Assembly (NCBI GenBank): GCA_036268875.1
Contig: DATATI010000046.1
Coordinates: 26,094 to 90,093, forward strand
Source of the DNA: Polyangia bacterium
GTDB lineage: Bacteria > Myxococcota_A > Polyangia > Fen-1088
Reading direction: 5' to 3'
Length of the DNA stretch: 64,000 nt
The first letter of the stretch is position 1. Each line of letters begins with the position of its first letter. Both the position numbers and the translations under genes were made by a program. Below, one piece after another: positions 26,008 through 33,479 of this stretch. The notes under the pieces were generated by a model. That model saw nothing but the letters and a program-made list of their open reading frames with translations. It searched no databases and was not told the DNA's origin.

Positions 26008-26319
26008 GCTCGAATAACGGTTGAAGATTGTCTGTTGAACGTTCCCAATCGGTTCGCGCTGATCGTGCTCGCCACCGAACGGGCGCGCCAACTTGCTCGC
26101 AATGTGCGGCCGCTGGTCGCTAGCCACAACAAGGCGTGCGTGACCGCGCTGCGCGAGATCGCCGCCAACCGGGTCAAGTTCAACGAGAACGTTCCCGACG
26201 TGATCGCCGCCTTCATCGCCGAGGGCAAGGCCGCGCAAGGCACCCGCGGATCGCGCCGGAGCCAAGTCAACGCGGACCGCAAAGTCGGCAACCGCGCGCA
26301 GAGCCACAACAAGGGCTAG
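26005..26319 (+). CDS. rpoZ: RNA polymerase omega subunit
   Basis: 104 aa from GTG 26005. The N-terminus MARITVEDCLLNVPNRFAL and the following VLATERARQLA are the signature of the omega subunit, which binds the beta' subunit and helps RNA polymerase assembly and (p)ppGpp response. VTALREIAANRVKF is the second conserved segment. The C-terminal 35 residues are a basic, Gln/Asn/Arg-rich tail. It stands alone here; in most proteobacteria rpoZ lies next to gmk or spoT, so this may be the only omega of a rearranged genome or a second paralog. A remnant on the opposite strand overlaps its 3' end. Confidence 0.9.
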   Translation: MARITVEDCLLNVPNRFALIVLATERARQLARNVRPLVASHNKACVTALREIAANRVKFNENVPDVIAAFIAEGKAAQGTRGSRRSQVNADRKVGNRAQSHNKG

Positions 26320-26626
26320 CGCCACAGACCGAACAGCGCCGGCGCCACCAGAAAAAGCTGCCGCAGGGAAGGCTGCCGCGGCGGAGGGCGTGTCCGTCCA
26401 GCTGATCGTCGTCGCTCCAGTAGAACGCTTTCTGGCCGCCGACGCATTCCGCTTCCGGCGTGAAGGTGATGCCTTCGCAGTTCGAATTCGGCAGCGTGGC
26501 CGGGTGATCGAAAACGGGGCCCACCTGAAAACGGCCGGCGGTGGCGACGACGCGCCGCTGTCCCGGATCTCGGATAGATCGCGCTGCTGGTTCACTTTGT
26601 TTTTGAACCAAGGCGGCGCTTGTCAA
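26267..26626 (-). pseudogene. 3' remnant of a secreted phytase/esterase-like beta-propeller gene
   Basis: The recognisable part lies at about 26363-26560: FQVGPVFDHPATLPNSNCEG, then AECVGGQKAFYWSDDDQLDG and HALRRGSLPC. This matches the C-terminal end of large exported proteins with the pattern NxEG..., C..G.K..FW.DD, GHALR.G...C. Nothing upstream on this strand encodes the expected several hundred preceding residues, and the frame runs on into rpoZ. I therefore read it as a truncated remnant. The open frame has an ATG at 26626 by chance. Confidence 0.5.
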
Positions 26627-26702
26627 CTTTGGTTGGCGAGCCTTAAAGTAACCGCGCAGTCACCAGCAATTCTTGCGATTCATTGTCAATCAATTGTTTC
26701 GA

Positions 26703-27650
26703 ATGAAAGCGTTCCTCATCATTGCAGGCGCGGCCCTGGCTATCTTCACCTGCGGGGCTGGCTGCCAGATCAACGAAGGAACCGACTTTGGCGGCGGCAC
26801 CGGGGGCGTCACCACTGCACCGGGCGACACCATTGACGGCGGCACCAGCGACCCGAACAGTGGCGACGCAAGCAACACCGACGGCGCGGGCGACACCCCG
26901 TCGACCGCCGGCATGGGCGGCGCCATTGGCACCGGCGGCGCCGCTGCGACCACCGACGGCGGCACCGGCGGGACCACTGCAATTTCCGACGGCGGCAACA
27001 CGGGCCCCAGCGTCTGCGACGGCACCGCGACGCGCATTCTGACTGCCGACAAGGCCAAGGTCGACAACTTCGAGGGCGCGACGCTGGATCCGGGCTGGTC
27101 GACGTTCAGCGACGTCGTGACCACGCCGGACATGGCAAAAATGATGGTTCAGAATGGAGGCGCCGTCGGCACCGCGCACGCTGGCCACTACGCCGGCATG
27201 GGCGCCCGCACACCGGCCATGGGCGGGTATGGCGTGGGCGCCGTTTACAACATGGCCATCGACAAGACCCGCGGCATTTATTGCGTGGATATCTCGCTGT
27301 TCGATGGCGTGACGTTCTGGGCAAAGGCCAATACCACCAGCACCGCGAGTAACACCCACAAGCTCAGCGTCAACTTCGTGCTGCCCGAGACCAATGCGGT
27401 CAGCGTCGGCGGCGACTGCCCGGACGCGTCGACGAAATGCTACGACCACCCGCGAACGACGGTGACACTGACCACCGATTGGGCGCAATACACCGTGGCC
27501 TTCGCCGAAGCCAGCGGCGGCTCGGCCACAGTGGGAAATCGCATCCAGGAGTTGGCCTTCCTGGGGCTCGATGCAAATTGGGATTATTCGATCGACGAAA
27601 TCCAGCTGTACAAAGGCGCTCCGCCGACAGGGCCGGTGGTCACCAACTGA
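26703..27650 (+). CDS. Gly/Thr-linker lipoprotein with jelly-roll (CBM-like) domain
   Basis: 315 aa from ATG 26703. Lipobox CGAGC, then about 80 residues of Gly/Thr/Asp linker, then a beta-rich domain: VDNFEGATLDPGWSTFSD, YCVDISLFDGVTFWAKA, TTVTLTTDWAQYTVAF and WDYSIDEIQLY. This pattern is typical of carbohydrate-binding jelly rolls of the CBM11/CIA30-like type found in myxobacterial surface lipoproteins. No catalytic residues can be named. Likely surface-exposed; single-gene unit convergent with the VOC gene. Confidence 0.82.
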   Translation: MKAFLIIAGAALAIFTCGAGCQINEGTDFGGGTGGVTTAPGDTIDGGTSDPNSGDASNTDGAGDTPSTAGMGGAIGTGGAAATTDGGTGGTTAISDGGNTGPSVCDGTATRILTADKAKVDNFEGATLDPGWSTFSDVVTTPDMAKMMVQNGGAVGTAHAGHYAGMGARTPAMGGYGVGAVYNMAIDKTRGIYCVDISLFDGVTFWAKANTTSTASNTHKLSVNFVLPETNAVSVGGDCPDASTKCYDHPRTTVTLTTDWAQYTVAFAEASGGSATVGNRIQELAFLGLDANWDYSIDEIQLYKGAPPTGPVVTN

Positions 27651-27690
27651 CGCCCCTCTGCCCGAGGCTCTCCAGCGGAGCGCGCTTGAA

Positions 27691-28176
27691 TTAGGGGCGC
27701 TTGCCTTGTGCGGCCGCCGACTTGAAGAACTCCTCTTGGCGCTGCCCAATCTCGGCGGCCGTCAGGTCTTCCTTGCGCGTGGCGAACGACCAGCGATAAC
27801 CGAATGGGTCAGTGATGGCGCCGAAGCGATCGCCCCAAAACTGATCACCGACCGACATCGTGGACTTCGCCCCCGCGGCGACCGCCCGGTTGTAAAGCGC
27901 ATCGCAGTCTGCCACATAGATCCAGATGCCGGCCGGCGAGCCGCCGTAGGCCTGCGGGCCTTTGCCGTCCATGATCGGGTCGCTCATCATGATTCGCGAA
28001 TCGCCGATCTTGATCTCGGCGTGCATGATCTTGCCGTCGGGACCGGCGTTACGGGAAAGCTCCTCGGCGCCGAATGCCTTCTTGTACCAGTCGATCGCCT
28101 TCGCAGTGTCGTCAAGAGTCAAGACCGGCGTGATCGTGTGATAGCCCTCGGGAACCGCATGTTTCGCTTTGGCCAT
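27691..28176 (-). CDS. VOC-superfamily (glyoxalase/PhnB-like) protein
   Basis: 161 aa from ATG 28176, which follows a strong AAAGGAGGAG. TITPVLTLDDTAKAIDWYKKAFGAEEL is the first beta-alpha-beta-beta-beta module; MHAEIKIGDSRIMMSDP and a second module (GIWIYVADCDALYNRAVAAGA, WGDRFGAITDPFGYRWSFA) follow. This matches PhnB-like VOC proteins often annotated 'glyoxalase/bleomycin resistance'. The substrate cannot be assigned. Cytosolic. The last 30 residues are helical and charged. Confidence 0.9.
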   Translation of the reverse strand: MAKAKHAVPEGYHTITPVLTLDDTAKAIDWYKKAFGAEELSRNAGPDGKIMHAEIKIGDSRIMMSDPIMDGKGPQAYGGSPAGIWIYVADCDALYNRAVAAGAKSTMSVGDQFWGDRFGAITDPFGYRWSFATRKEDLTAAEIGQRQEEFFKSAAAQGKRP

Positions 28177-28495
28177 GGCACTCCTCCTTTTCGCCATCCA
28201 TTCCTAACTCTTCTTGCCGTCAAAGGAAGCCCCGAATCTGCAACTGGGCCGGAAAGCGGGCGTCGTCTGAACTCACTGACGGGACGCTTGTCGGTACACG
28301 ATCATCTGTCGTGCCAGCGACCCTGGGCATGGTCGGGCCATTCTGCTCTCCGGCCTCGAGCGGCGAGCCCTCAGGACAACCACGCAACGACGAAGGGCAT
28401 GATTGCGTCGCACGACAGGCGACCTATCTTGCCCGCACATCAACGGGGCACCTTGCTTAGCCCCGACACTTTCTTTTTGAACAGAGGGCGTGGTC
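28177..28495 (+). other. Intergenic region, nothing identified
   Basis: The 319 bases between the VOC gene and the TIGR03118-like gene hold the divergent 5' regions of both. I see the Shine-Dalgarno of the VOC gene at its left edge, but no repeat, RNA gene or open frame that looks real. Confidence 0.5.
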
Positions 28496-29815
28496 ATGAA
28501 GATTCGTGAAGTCACAGGTCTGCTTTCGATATTGGTCCTGGGCCTCAGCGTGGGCGCCGGCTGCAGCAGCAGCAGCACGCCGGCGAACGATGGAGCCACG
28601 GACGGCACCAAGAGTGATACCGCCGCCGACACCGCGAAGGACGTGGCCAACGACACGGCCACTGACATGGCCAACGACGTGGCGACGGACGCGCCTACCG
28701 ATCAGGTCACGACCGTCGACGCGGCCAACGGCGGCGCGGACGCGCCCGGCACGACGACGCAGGCGCTTGCGCTCACGGTCATCGTGACCGACCAGATCGG
28801 GGGCGATGGCGGGCTCGAGGTCGGCCCATCGGACGCGGGCGCGACCGAGGCTGGCACCGACGGCGGTGACGACGGCGCGAGCGACGGGCCCGCGGGGATC
28901 ACCATCGATCCGAACCTGGTGAACCCGTGGGGACTGGCGTTCAACCCCAGCGGCCCCCTTTGGGTCGCCGACAACCACTCGGGGCTCTCGACCGTCTACA
29001 GCGCGACGGGAGAGATCCTGCCGGTCGTCGTGACTGTGCCTGTCCCTGCCGACGGCGGCATGCCTCCCTCGGCGCCGACCGGGCTGGTCTTCAACGGATC
29101 GGCGACGACGTTCATGGGCGACAAGTTCATCTTCTCGAGCGAGGATGGCACGATCTCGGGCTGGCAGACCGGCACGGCCGCTGCCCTGCGCGCCGACAAT
29201 TCGCCCGCGGATGCGATCTACAAGGGCCTGGCGCTCGCGACGTCCGGCGGCGCCTCGCACCTCTTCGCGACGGACTTCCATAACGGCAAGATTGACGTCT
29301 TCGATGAAAGTTATGCCAAGGTCGTTCCAGCGGGCGGGTTCACCGACGCGACCATTCCCGCGGGCTTCGCGCCCTTCGGCGTCCAAGCGATCGCCGACGC
29401 CATCTGGGTGACCTACGCCCAGCAAGACGACATGAAGGAGGACGACATGCCGGGTCCGGGGAACGGCTACGTCGATGTCTTCGACTTCGACGGCCACTTC
29501 GTGCGGCGCGCGATCTCGCAGGGCGCGCTGAACTCGCCGTGGGCGCTCGTCGTCGCCCCGGCCGACTTTGGGGCCTTCTCGGGCGCCCTGCTGGTCGGCA
29601 ACTTCGGCGACGGCCACATCAACGCCTACAATCAGGCGACCGGGGCCCTCCTCGGCGGCGCTTTGGACACGGCGGGCGCGCCGCTCAAGATTGACGGCCT
29701 GTGGGCGCTCGTCTTCGGCAATGACTCGACCGGCGCGCCGCACACCCGCCTCTACTTCACGGCGGGACCGAAGATGGAATCCCACGGCCTGCTCGGCTAC
29801 CTCGACGTGCGCTGA
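28496..29815 (+). CDS. TIGR03118-family beta-propeller lipoprotein
   Basis: 439 aa from ATG 28496 (GTG 28490 also open). Lipoprotein signal ends in VGAGCSSSS, followed by about 110 residues rich in Asp, Ala and Thr with repeated DTA/DVA motifs. The folded part starts with DPNLVNPWGLAFNPSGPLWVADN, the hallmark of the TIGR03118 family, and repeats propeller-like blades (GDKFIFSSEDGTISGW, HLFATDFHNGKIDVFD, GALLVGNFGDGHINAYN). Function of the family is unknown. Predicted outer surface. USP gene follows in the same direction after 136 bases. Confidence 0.88.
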   Translation: MKIREVTGLLSILVLGLSVGAGCSSSSTPANDGATDGTKSDTAADTAKDVANDTATDMANDVATDAPTDQVTTVDAANGGADAPGTTTQALALTVIVTDQIGGDGGLEVGPSDAGATEAGTDGGDDGASDGPAGITIDPNLVNPWGLAFNPSGPLWVADNHSGLSTVYSATGEILPVVVTVPVPADGGMPPSAPTGLVFNGSATTFMGDKFIFSSEDGTISGWQTGTAAALRADNSPADAIYKGLALATSGGASHLFATDFHNGKIDVFDESYAKVVPAGGFTDATIPAGFAPFGVQAIADAIWVTYAQQDDMKEDDMPGPGNGYVDVFDFDGHFVRRAISQGALNSPWALVVAPADFGAFSGALLVGNFGDGHINAYNQATGALLGGALDTAGAPLKIDGLWALVFGNDSTGAPHTRLYFTAGPKMESHGLLGYLDVR

Positions 29816-29951
29816 GCAAGGCGTTCAGGGCCAAACGAGTGTCGTGCTGAAGGCGCGATCTGCCGCCACCCTCGATGATTGTCGGCGCTGGCTGCCCGAT
29901 GCGACGGCGGTCGGGGAATTACATCGGTCGACTTTGTGGCAGGATGCGCTC

Positions 29952-30410
29952 ATGAACTTCGACGATCTCAAACTCATCTTGGTCCCCACGGATTTCTCAG
30001 GGTCCTCCGAGATCGCCTTGCGGGCCGCCATTCGGCTGGCCCAAATATTTCACGCCGCCATCGAAATATTCCACGTGGAGATCGACCCGACGCTGATGTT
30101 ACCGCCGCCTGCAGACACGATCTCGTTTCCGATCCGGTTCGAGACCGTCCTCGCCAACACAGCCGAGCGATTGGAAGGCGTCGTCGCCGAGGTGCGAAAG
30201 ACCGGCGTGAACTGCACCAGCGCCACTGAGTTCGGACGCTCGCACGCTGCCATCGTCGAGCGGGCGCGCCTGGCCAACGCGGGTCTGATCGTCTTGGGCA
30301 GCCACGGGCGACACGGGCTCGCCCGCGCCTTGCTGGGAAGCGTCGCCGAGAAAGTCGTGCAACACGCGCCGTGTGCGGTGCTGGTGGTTCCGGTCTCCTC
30401 TCCCGCTTGA
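29952..30410 (+). CDS. Universal stress protein (UspA family)
   Basis: 152 aa from ATG 29952. The start KLILVPTDFSGSSEIALRAAIRLA and the end LIVLGSHGRHGLARALLGSVAEKVVQHAPCAVLVV are the UspA signature; GSHGRHG-x9-GS is the ATP-binding motif of the ATP-binding subclass. Members help survival in stress. Nothing else in the neighbourhood explains its inducer. Confidence 0.93.
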   Translation: MNFDDLKLILVPTDFSGSSEIALRAAIRLAQIFHAAIEIFHVEIDPTLMLPPPADTISFPIRFETVLANTAERLEGVVAEVRKTGVNCTSATEFGRSHAAIVERARLANAGLIVLGSHGRHGLARALLGSVAEKVVQHAPCAVLVVPVSSPA

Positions 30411-30471
30411 TAGCAACCAGCAAGGGTGACGTTCGCCTGACTGAAGCGCCAGCGCCGGGACGCCCTTCGGT

Positions 30472-30486
30472 AGATTTTGTAAATCT
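30472..30486. promoter_or_regulatory. Short palindrome, possible operator
   Basis: AGATTT (30472-30477) and AAATCT (30481-30486) are perfect inverted half-sites with a 3-base spacer, in AT-rich contrast to its surroundings. TTGACC starts at 30486 and could be a -35 element. No functional gene clearly starts downstream, which lowers the weight of the observation. Confidence 0.25.
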
Positions 30487-30505
30487 TGACCGATCGCTTC
30501 GTTGA

Positions 30506-30745
30506 CAGCGGGTCCGCCTGGCTGCATGGAATCGCCCCACGAAAAAGTCTCGCTTCCCTTTTCCTGTCCTCCTCGCCCTTCCCACGATGGCCTGCGCCGT
30601 CCCGAGCACCATCGACGGTATTGGGACCGTCTTGGCCGAGGTTCGCCTGGCGCCGGCCGATGCCCGCTGCGAGCGGATCGCCTCGGTCCGCATTTGCTGC
30701 CGTGGGTTGGTCCGCATTTTCAGACCTGCGCTTTCGGTCTTGTGA
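30506..30745 (+). pseudogene. Possible remnant of an exported lipoprotein gene
   Basis: Reading frame 2 between a stop at 30503 and one at 30743 contains a hydrophobic stretch with lipobox-like end (PFPVLLALPTMAC) followed by STIDGIGTVLAEVRLAPADARCERI, similar in style to small myxobacterial exported proteins. No start codon precedes the hydrophobic stretch and the frame ends after about 50 residues. Either a decayed gene or chance coding; the rest of 30411-30838 shows nothing else. Confidence 0.3.
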
Positions 30746-30838
30746 GATTCGCTATGTGCCGAGGGGCCAACCCTGCTATGCCTTGTGGCTCTGGCCACTA
30801 ATTATCGTTGCGACCGTTCCGCCCGGAGGAAATAGCCG

Positions 30839-31735
30839 ATGATGCGCACGCATGGCTCTGGTCCTCGATTGCTCTTGGGATTGACCTTTTGGGCGCTGGC
30901 CGTCTCGGGCGCCGGCGGCGGGGGGCTGACTGGCTGTCAAAAGAACGAAGGCGCCATCGTCGTCATCGGAATGGACGCTGGGCCGGGCGCCAGCGGCGGA
31001 GGCAGCGACACGGGCGGCGTCACGGGCTCAGGCGGTGACCAGATCGGCAGCGGCGGCAACCCAGAAGACAGCAGCGATGCGCAGCCGGCCGAGGTGGCGG
31101 CGGACAGTCCAGAGATGCCTGTCGTTATCGAACCTCCGTTTGATGCCGCCGTCGACACGCCGATCATTCCACCTTCATACCAAGGCCGGCCCTGGAATGA
31201 CCTTGCTCAGGTCATCCCCGGAACGATCCAGGCGGCGTCTTATGATCAGGGAGGCGAAGGCGTCGCCTACCACGACAGCGACCCCAACAACACCGGGGCT
31301 GATCAAGCGCTCGCCGGCAATGAAGCGGTACCTGAAGCGACGTTTCGTCCCACCGAAGGTGTCGACCTGGGATCAACGCGTGCCCTGACGGACAAATACG
31401 TCGACAGTTCGCCCCTGCAAGCGGGTCAGTTATATGTCGGCTGGACTGTCGCCGGCGAATGGATCAATTACACGGTGAACGTTACCGCACCCGGCAATTA
31501 TACGATTTCGGCGCTCATCGCCACTCTCAGCGACGACGCGCGCATCACCTTCACTATGGAAGACGGCACCACCACCGGTCCGCAGCCGTTGCCGGCGACG
31601 CACGCTGTGAATGCCTGGCGTTTTGCCGACAACATTGCGGCCCTCACTCTCACCGCCGGCACGCACGTCCTGACCATGAAGTTCGAGACCTCCGACATCA
31701 ACGTCGAGTACCTGACCTTCGTGGCCAAATCGTGA
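30839..31735 (+). CDS. Lipoprotein with CBM6-type carbohydrate-binding domain
   Basis: 298 aa (ATG 30839 or ATG 30842). Lipobox LTGC at about residue 33, then a Gly/Ser/Asp linker to about residue 115. The last 160 residues have the CBM6/CBM35 layout: GTIQAASYDQGGEGVAYHDSD with the conserved E/G-Y-D segment, VDLGSTRALTDKYVD, YVGWTVAGEWINYTVNV (the aromatic/W core), APGNYTISALIA and LTAGTHVLTMKFE. It probably binds polysaccharide at the cell surface. No catalytic domain is attached. Confidence 0.87.
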   Translation: MMRTHGSGPRLLLGLTFWALAVSGAGGGGLTGCQKNEGAIVVIGMDAGPGASGGGSDTGGVTGSGGDQIGSGGNPEDSSDAQPAEVAADSPEMPVVIEPPFDAAVDTPIIPPSYQGRPWNDLAQVIPGTIQAASYDQGGEGVAYHDSDPNNTGADQALAGNEAVPEATFRPTEGVDLGSTRALTDKYVDSSPLQAGQLYVGWTVAGEWINYTVNVTAPGNYTISALIATLSDDARITFTMEDGTTTGPQPLPATHAVNAWRFADNIAALTLTAGTHVLTMKFETSDINVEYLTFVAKS

Positions 31736-31772
31736 CTGCGCCCCGCCCTCCGCGGTGACGCCGGAGCGGTCG

Positions 31773-33479
31773 TCAGGGCGTGCGGGTTCGGAAGTGTTCC
31801 GACTTCGCCATCCACGCGTAGTAATCGAGGATGTTGATCCGCCCGGACAGGAGTTCCGTGGTGGCATTGTGAACCATGCAGCTGGACGTCTGATCGTCGA
31901 CGCCGAATGAATAGCTGGCGATGAACGACGCCATACACGATGCCGCCTCCGGGAGGCGCGCCACGATCTGGCTCAGCTGGTCGGCGCCGTCGAAGGTCAG
32001 ATCGCCGACGGTGGTCGCCAGCATGGTGCCTGTGGCGTCGATGGGGAAGTTGTTTTCCGTCGTGCGGTAGCGGCCGGCGGCGTCCAGGTGCTCGAGACCG
32101 AAGCCGATGGGGTCCATCATCTGGTGGCAGCCCTTGCACAACGGATCCACGGCGTGCAGTTTTTCATAGCGCTCTCGGGTGGTGTTCGCTGCCGTCGGAT
32201 CGGGAAGCTGCGGCACCACCGCCGGCGGAGACGGCACGGGATAGCACAGAAGCTGCGTGCGAATCAGGTGGCCGCGCTTGGTGGGCGACGTGCTCAAGCT
32301 GCCGGCCTTCACCGCCAGCAAGGAGCCCTGACCCAAAAGACCGAGGCCCCAGCCCGCCGGTCGCGGCGCCTGCACGAACCCGGTGCCCGGTGCCGCGCTG
32401 CCAAAGCCATAGTACTTGGCCAGCGTCGAATCGACATACGTGAACGGCGCCAGATACAGGTCGGCGGGCTTGCCGTGATAACCGAAGATGACCGCGGCAA
32501 TGAACTGTCGCGTCTCCTCCGCCATCGAAGTCTGTACGTCCGGTCCAAAGTCGGGGAACGCCGTCTTGTCTTTGACCTTGTTGTCCAAAGACGTCAGGCC
32601 CAGCCATTCTTCGGCGAAGGTCAGCACCAGCTTGACGAACTCCGGGCGGGGCGTGTTGTCGGGGTTGAACATCAACCCGCGCGCCGCTGCTTCCAATTGG
32701 GCGGGCGTCGACAGTTGGTTGGTCGCTGCCAGCTGCATCAGCTGATCGCTCGGCGGCGCGCCGGTGAATGTGAACGCCAGCCCGCTGGCCACCTCGTACG
32801 GCGTCAGCTGATAAAGCCCGCCGTTGCCCAGCTCGCCCAGTTCGCTCCGATAAAGAACGTTCGGCGACTGCAGCATCGCCACAGTGGTCCAGTAGACCCA
32901 GGTCTTGAAGTCGTTCTGTTGCTTTATCTTGGTGTAAAGGCCGGTGTACTGCGCGCGCTCGTCGGTGGTCAGGGGGCGCCGGTACAGCTTGAGGCCGTAG
33001 GTGTCCAGGAAGGTGTTCGCGCAAGCCAGATCGCCCGTGCTGGCGCACGGGAGCAACGACGCCAGCTTGGCGTCGGCGGCGACCAGATCCCCGACCAGTT
33101 TGGCGGTGTCCAGGGCGGCGCTGGCGTACTCGGTGCCGATCGTCAGCCGGTCAGAATTGTTCGAGAAGCCGTTGGTGGCGGCCGGATCGGGCGGCAGCAA
33201 GCCCACCCAGGAACCGCTGCCGGTCAGGTTGAAAGTGGTGCGCACCGTGGCTTCGAATTCCGGGCCGGTCAGGCGGCGCAGCAACCGGCGTCCAGCGACC
33301 TCGCCACCGGAGCAGCTCTCCACCTGGGTAGAGCCGGGGTTACCCGTGGGGTTACTGGTTCCGCCGAGCGGCGGCTTTTGGACGCCGCCCGGGCCGGCGC
33401 CGTCGGGGCCGATGCTGCCGGTGCAGCCGGCTACCGCCAGCGCCAGAACCACCGCGAAAAGTCGCCGCCAGGGCTTCAT
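31773..33479 (-). CDS. DUF1592/DUF1588-type haem lipoprotein
   Basis: 568 aa from ATG 33479, overlapping the upstream stop (TGATG arrangement). Lipobox VAGC. Domains in order: DUF1587-like start (RLLRRLTGPEFEATVRTTF), DUF1595 (YGLKLYRRPLTTDERAQYTGLY), DUF1592 (YQLTPYEVASGLAFTFTGAPPSDQLM), DUF1588 (GHLIRTQLLC ... CKGCHQMMDPIGFGLEHLD) and DUF1585 (CMASFIASYSFGVDD). CKGCH is a c-type haem site. This module set is common in planctomycetes and myxobacteria and has no proven biochemical role. The DUF1552 partner lies immediately upstream, so the two are one operon. Confidence 0.9.
   Translation of the reverse strand: MKPWRRLFAVVLALAVAGCTGSIGPDGAGPGGVQKPPLGGTSNPTGNPGSTQVESCSGGEVAGRRLLRRLTGPEFEATVRTTFNLTGSGSWVGLLPPDPAATNGFSNNSDRLTIGTEYASAALDTAKLVGDLVAADAKLASLLPCASTGDLACANTFLDTYGLKLYRRPLTTDERAQYTGLYTKIKQQNDFKTWVYWTTVAMLQSPNVLYRSELGELGNGGLYQLTPYEVASGLAFTFTGAPPSDQLMQLAATNQLSTPAQLEAAARGLMFNPDNTPRPEFVKLVLTFAEEWLGLTSLDNKVKDKTAFPDFGPDVQTSMAEETRQFIAAVIFGYHGKPADLYLAPFTYVDSTLAKYYGFGSAAPGTGFVQAPRPAGWGLGLLGQGSLLAVKAGSLSTSPTKRGHLIRTQLLCYPVPSPPAVVPQLPDPTAANTTRERYEKLHAVDPLCKGCHQMMDPIGFGLEHLDAAGRYRTTENNFPIDATGTMLATTVGDLTFDGADQLSQIVARLPEAASCMASFIASYSFGVDDQTSSCMVHNATTELLSGRINILDYYAWMAKSEHFRTRTP

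Noticed and set aside
27651..27699. CGCCCCT and AGGGGCG inverted pair between convergent genes
   Set aside because: 35-base loop and no T-run on either strand.
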